Position numbers and translations under genes: made by a program. From positions 26,196,501-26,260,500 of the forward strand of contig CM076140.1 in NCBI GenBank assembly GCA_038025085.1: 64,000 nucleotides of DNA. Reading direction: 5' to 3'. Below the pieces are notes generated by a model. That model did not search any database. It was not told the DNA's origin and saw only the letters and a program-made list of their open reading frames with translations. This document shows, piece by piece, positions 63,301 to 64,000 of the stretch; position 1 is the stretch's first letter; the number at the start of each line of letters is the position of its first letter. The stretch comes from Tetragonia tetragonoides. Taxonomy: Eukaryota; Streptophyta; Magnoliopsida; Caryophyllales; Aizoaceae.

Positions 63301-64000
63301 CAAATACTTTCCAAATACTTTGTTTGCATTCAATTGAGTGTGAAACTACACCTAGGATATTTACAAGTACAAACAAGCTTCAACTCAAGCTTTTGAATGC
63401 ATTTACGCGTTTTAAAAGCTCATACGAGTAGGGTGAAAGAGATTTGAGTTCTTTTGTGTTGTATATTAAGAGAAAGCATCCAAATACTTTCCAAATACTT
63501 TGTTTGTATTCAATTGAGTGTGAAACTACACCTAGGATATATACAAGTACAAACAAGCTTCAACTCAAGCTTTTGAATGCATTTACGCGTTTTAAAAGCT
63601 CATACGAGTAGGGTAAAAGAGATTTGAGTTCTTTTGTGTTGTATATTAAGAGAAAGCATCCAAATACTTTCCAAATACTTTGTTTGCATTCAATTGAGTG
63701 TGAAACTACACGTAGGATATTTACAAGTACAAACAAGCTTCAACTCAAGCTTTTGAATGCATTTACGCGTTTTAAAAGCTCATACGAGTAGGGTGAAAGA
63801 GATTTGAGTTCTTTTGTTTTGTATATTAAGAGAAAGCATTCAAATACTTTGTTTGGATTCTTTTGAGTGTGAAAATACACCCATGATGTTTACAAGTACA
63901 AACAAGCTTCAACTCAAACTTTTGAATGCATTTACGCGTTTTAATATGTCATACGAGTAGGGTGAAAGAGATTTGAGTTCTTTTGTGTTGTATAATAAGA
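60396..64000. repeat. Terminal satellite stretch, 1,767- and 1,058-bp offsets
   Basis: Begins with a cassette like 38.2-38.8 kb (TTTTAGAAGC, ACAAAACAAAC, AGCTAATACG at 60,939). Then 61,300-61,970 matches 63,070-63,740 at about 1,767 bp (GTAGGGTAAAAG at 61,841 and 63,608; ACGTAGG at 61,943 and 63,710). The TTAATATGTC monomer repeats at 62,883 and 63,941, 1,058 bp (six monomers) apart. The array runs off the window end in mid-monomer. Confidence 0.87.

Larger units (their letters stand above)
1..64000. repeat. Tandem satellite DNA array (~180/169-bp monomer)
   Basis: Every line of the window is a variant of the same monomer, repeated head to tail in one orientation. The canonical unit runs from ACCTAGGAT through TACAAGTACAAACAAGCTTC, an ACGCGT motif, TACGAGTAGGG, GTTGTATATTAAGAG, one or two CCAAATACTTT elements and AATTGAGTGTG. 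The repeat at 361-540 has 63 G+C of 180 (35%). At a mean of about 175-176 bp there are about 360-365 monomers. I found no inversion, no transposon insertion and no unique spacer; single indels between monomers are 1-11 bp apart from whole-monomer gains and losses. The form is typical of eukaryotic centromeric or heterochromatic satellites. I do not recognise the family, and placing it at a centromere is inference. Confidence 0.98.

Noticed and set aside
1..64000. CRISPR-like array
   Set aside because: Repeats are 169-181 bp and contiguous, with no short palindromic repeats separated by unique spacers and no associated genes.
1..64000. CENP-B box in the monomer
   Set aside because: I looked for the mammalian TTCG....A..CGGG core. 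The only CGGG sites are in the ACCCGGG monomers and lack the upstream TTCG half, so no box is called.
1..64000. Telomeric repeats, rDNA, tRNA or transposon insertions
   Set aside because: I read through the window for TTTAGGG/TTAGGG runs, conserved rRNA or tRNA blocks, terminal repeats and target-site duplications and saw none; every stretch aligns to the monomer.

Overview
The whole 64-kb window is one uninterrupted tandem satellite-DNA array. I see no protein-coding gene, RNA gene, transposon or unique sequence anywhere in it. All monomers run head to tail in the same orientation, and both window ends lie inside the array. The monomer is about 35% G+C and occurs mainly in two lengths, 180 bp and 169 bp, with minor 168-, 175- and 181-bp forms. 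I estimate about 360-365 monomers. The 180/169 difference is one copy versus two copies of an 11-bp tandem element (CCAAATACTTT). This architecture (monomer near nucleosome length, AT-rich, organised into higher-order repeats, or HORs) is that of a eukaryotic centromeric or pericentromeric/heterochromatic satellite. A plant is my best guess, but I do not recognise the monomer as a named family and the kingdom cannot be proved from this window.

Layout, defined by diagnostic variant monomers. 1-3,172 holds a 10-mer (1,766 bp) and an 8-mer (1,406 bp) version of one HOR. 3,173-~6,945 is a mixed stretch. ~6,945-10,475 is a 1,747-bp 10-mer present twice. ~10,475-14,958 is rearranged and carries a 2,119-bp-period repeat. 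14,959-27,235 is a regular block of five 14-mer HORs (2,451 bp, or 2,462 bp when one monomer keeps its 11-bp element). Its inner copies alternate as types A and B, giving a 4,902-bp second-order repeat. 27,236-30,225 is a 17-mer that is a mosaic of two distant segments. 30,226-~37,850 is a decayed, shuffled derivative. ~37,851-~41,750 is a 1,949-bp 11-mer present twice. ~41,290-~43,770 is a 1,240-bp 7-mer present twice, and ~43,510-45,691 a 1,226-bp one. 46,096-~52,000 is a regular block of a 1,229-bp 7-mer, again alternating to a 2,458-bp period. ~52,020-64,000 is a patchwork of segments copied at offsets of 4,574, 4,225, 1,767 and 1,058 bp, with one segment also matching ~35.8-36.8 kb.

The two regular blocks look like recent local homogenisation centres built from shared monomer types: five of the seven monomers of the 46-52 kb unit correspond to a run inside the 14-mer, monomers 7-11. 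Variant sites fall repeatedly at CpGs in the C-to-T/G-to-A direction, consistent with cytosine methylation. Short open frames exist only where a substitution removes a stop inside the repeat; I do not regard them as genes.
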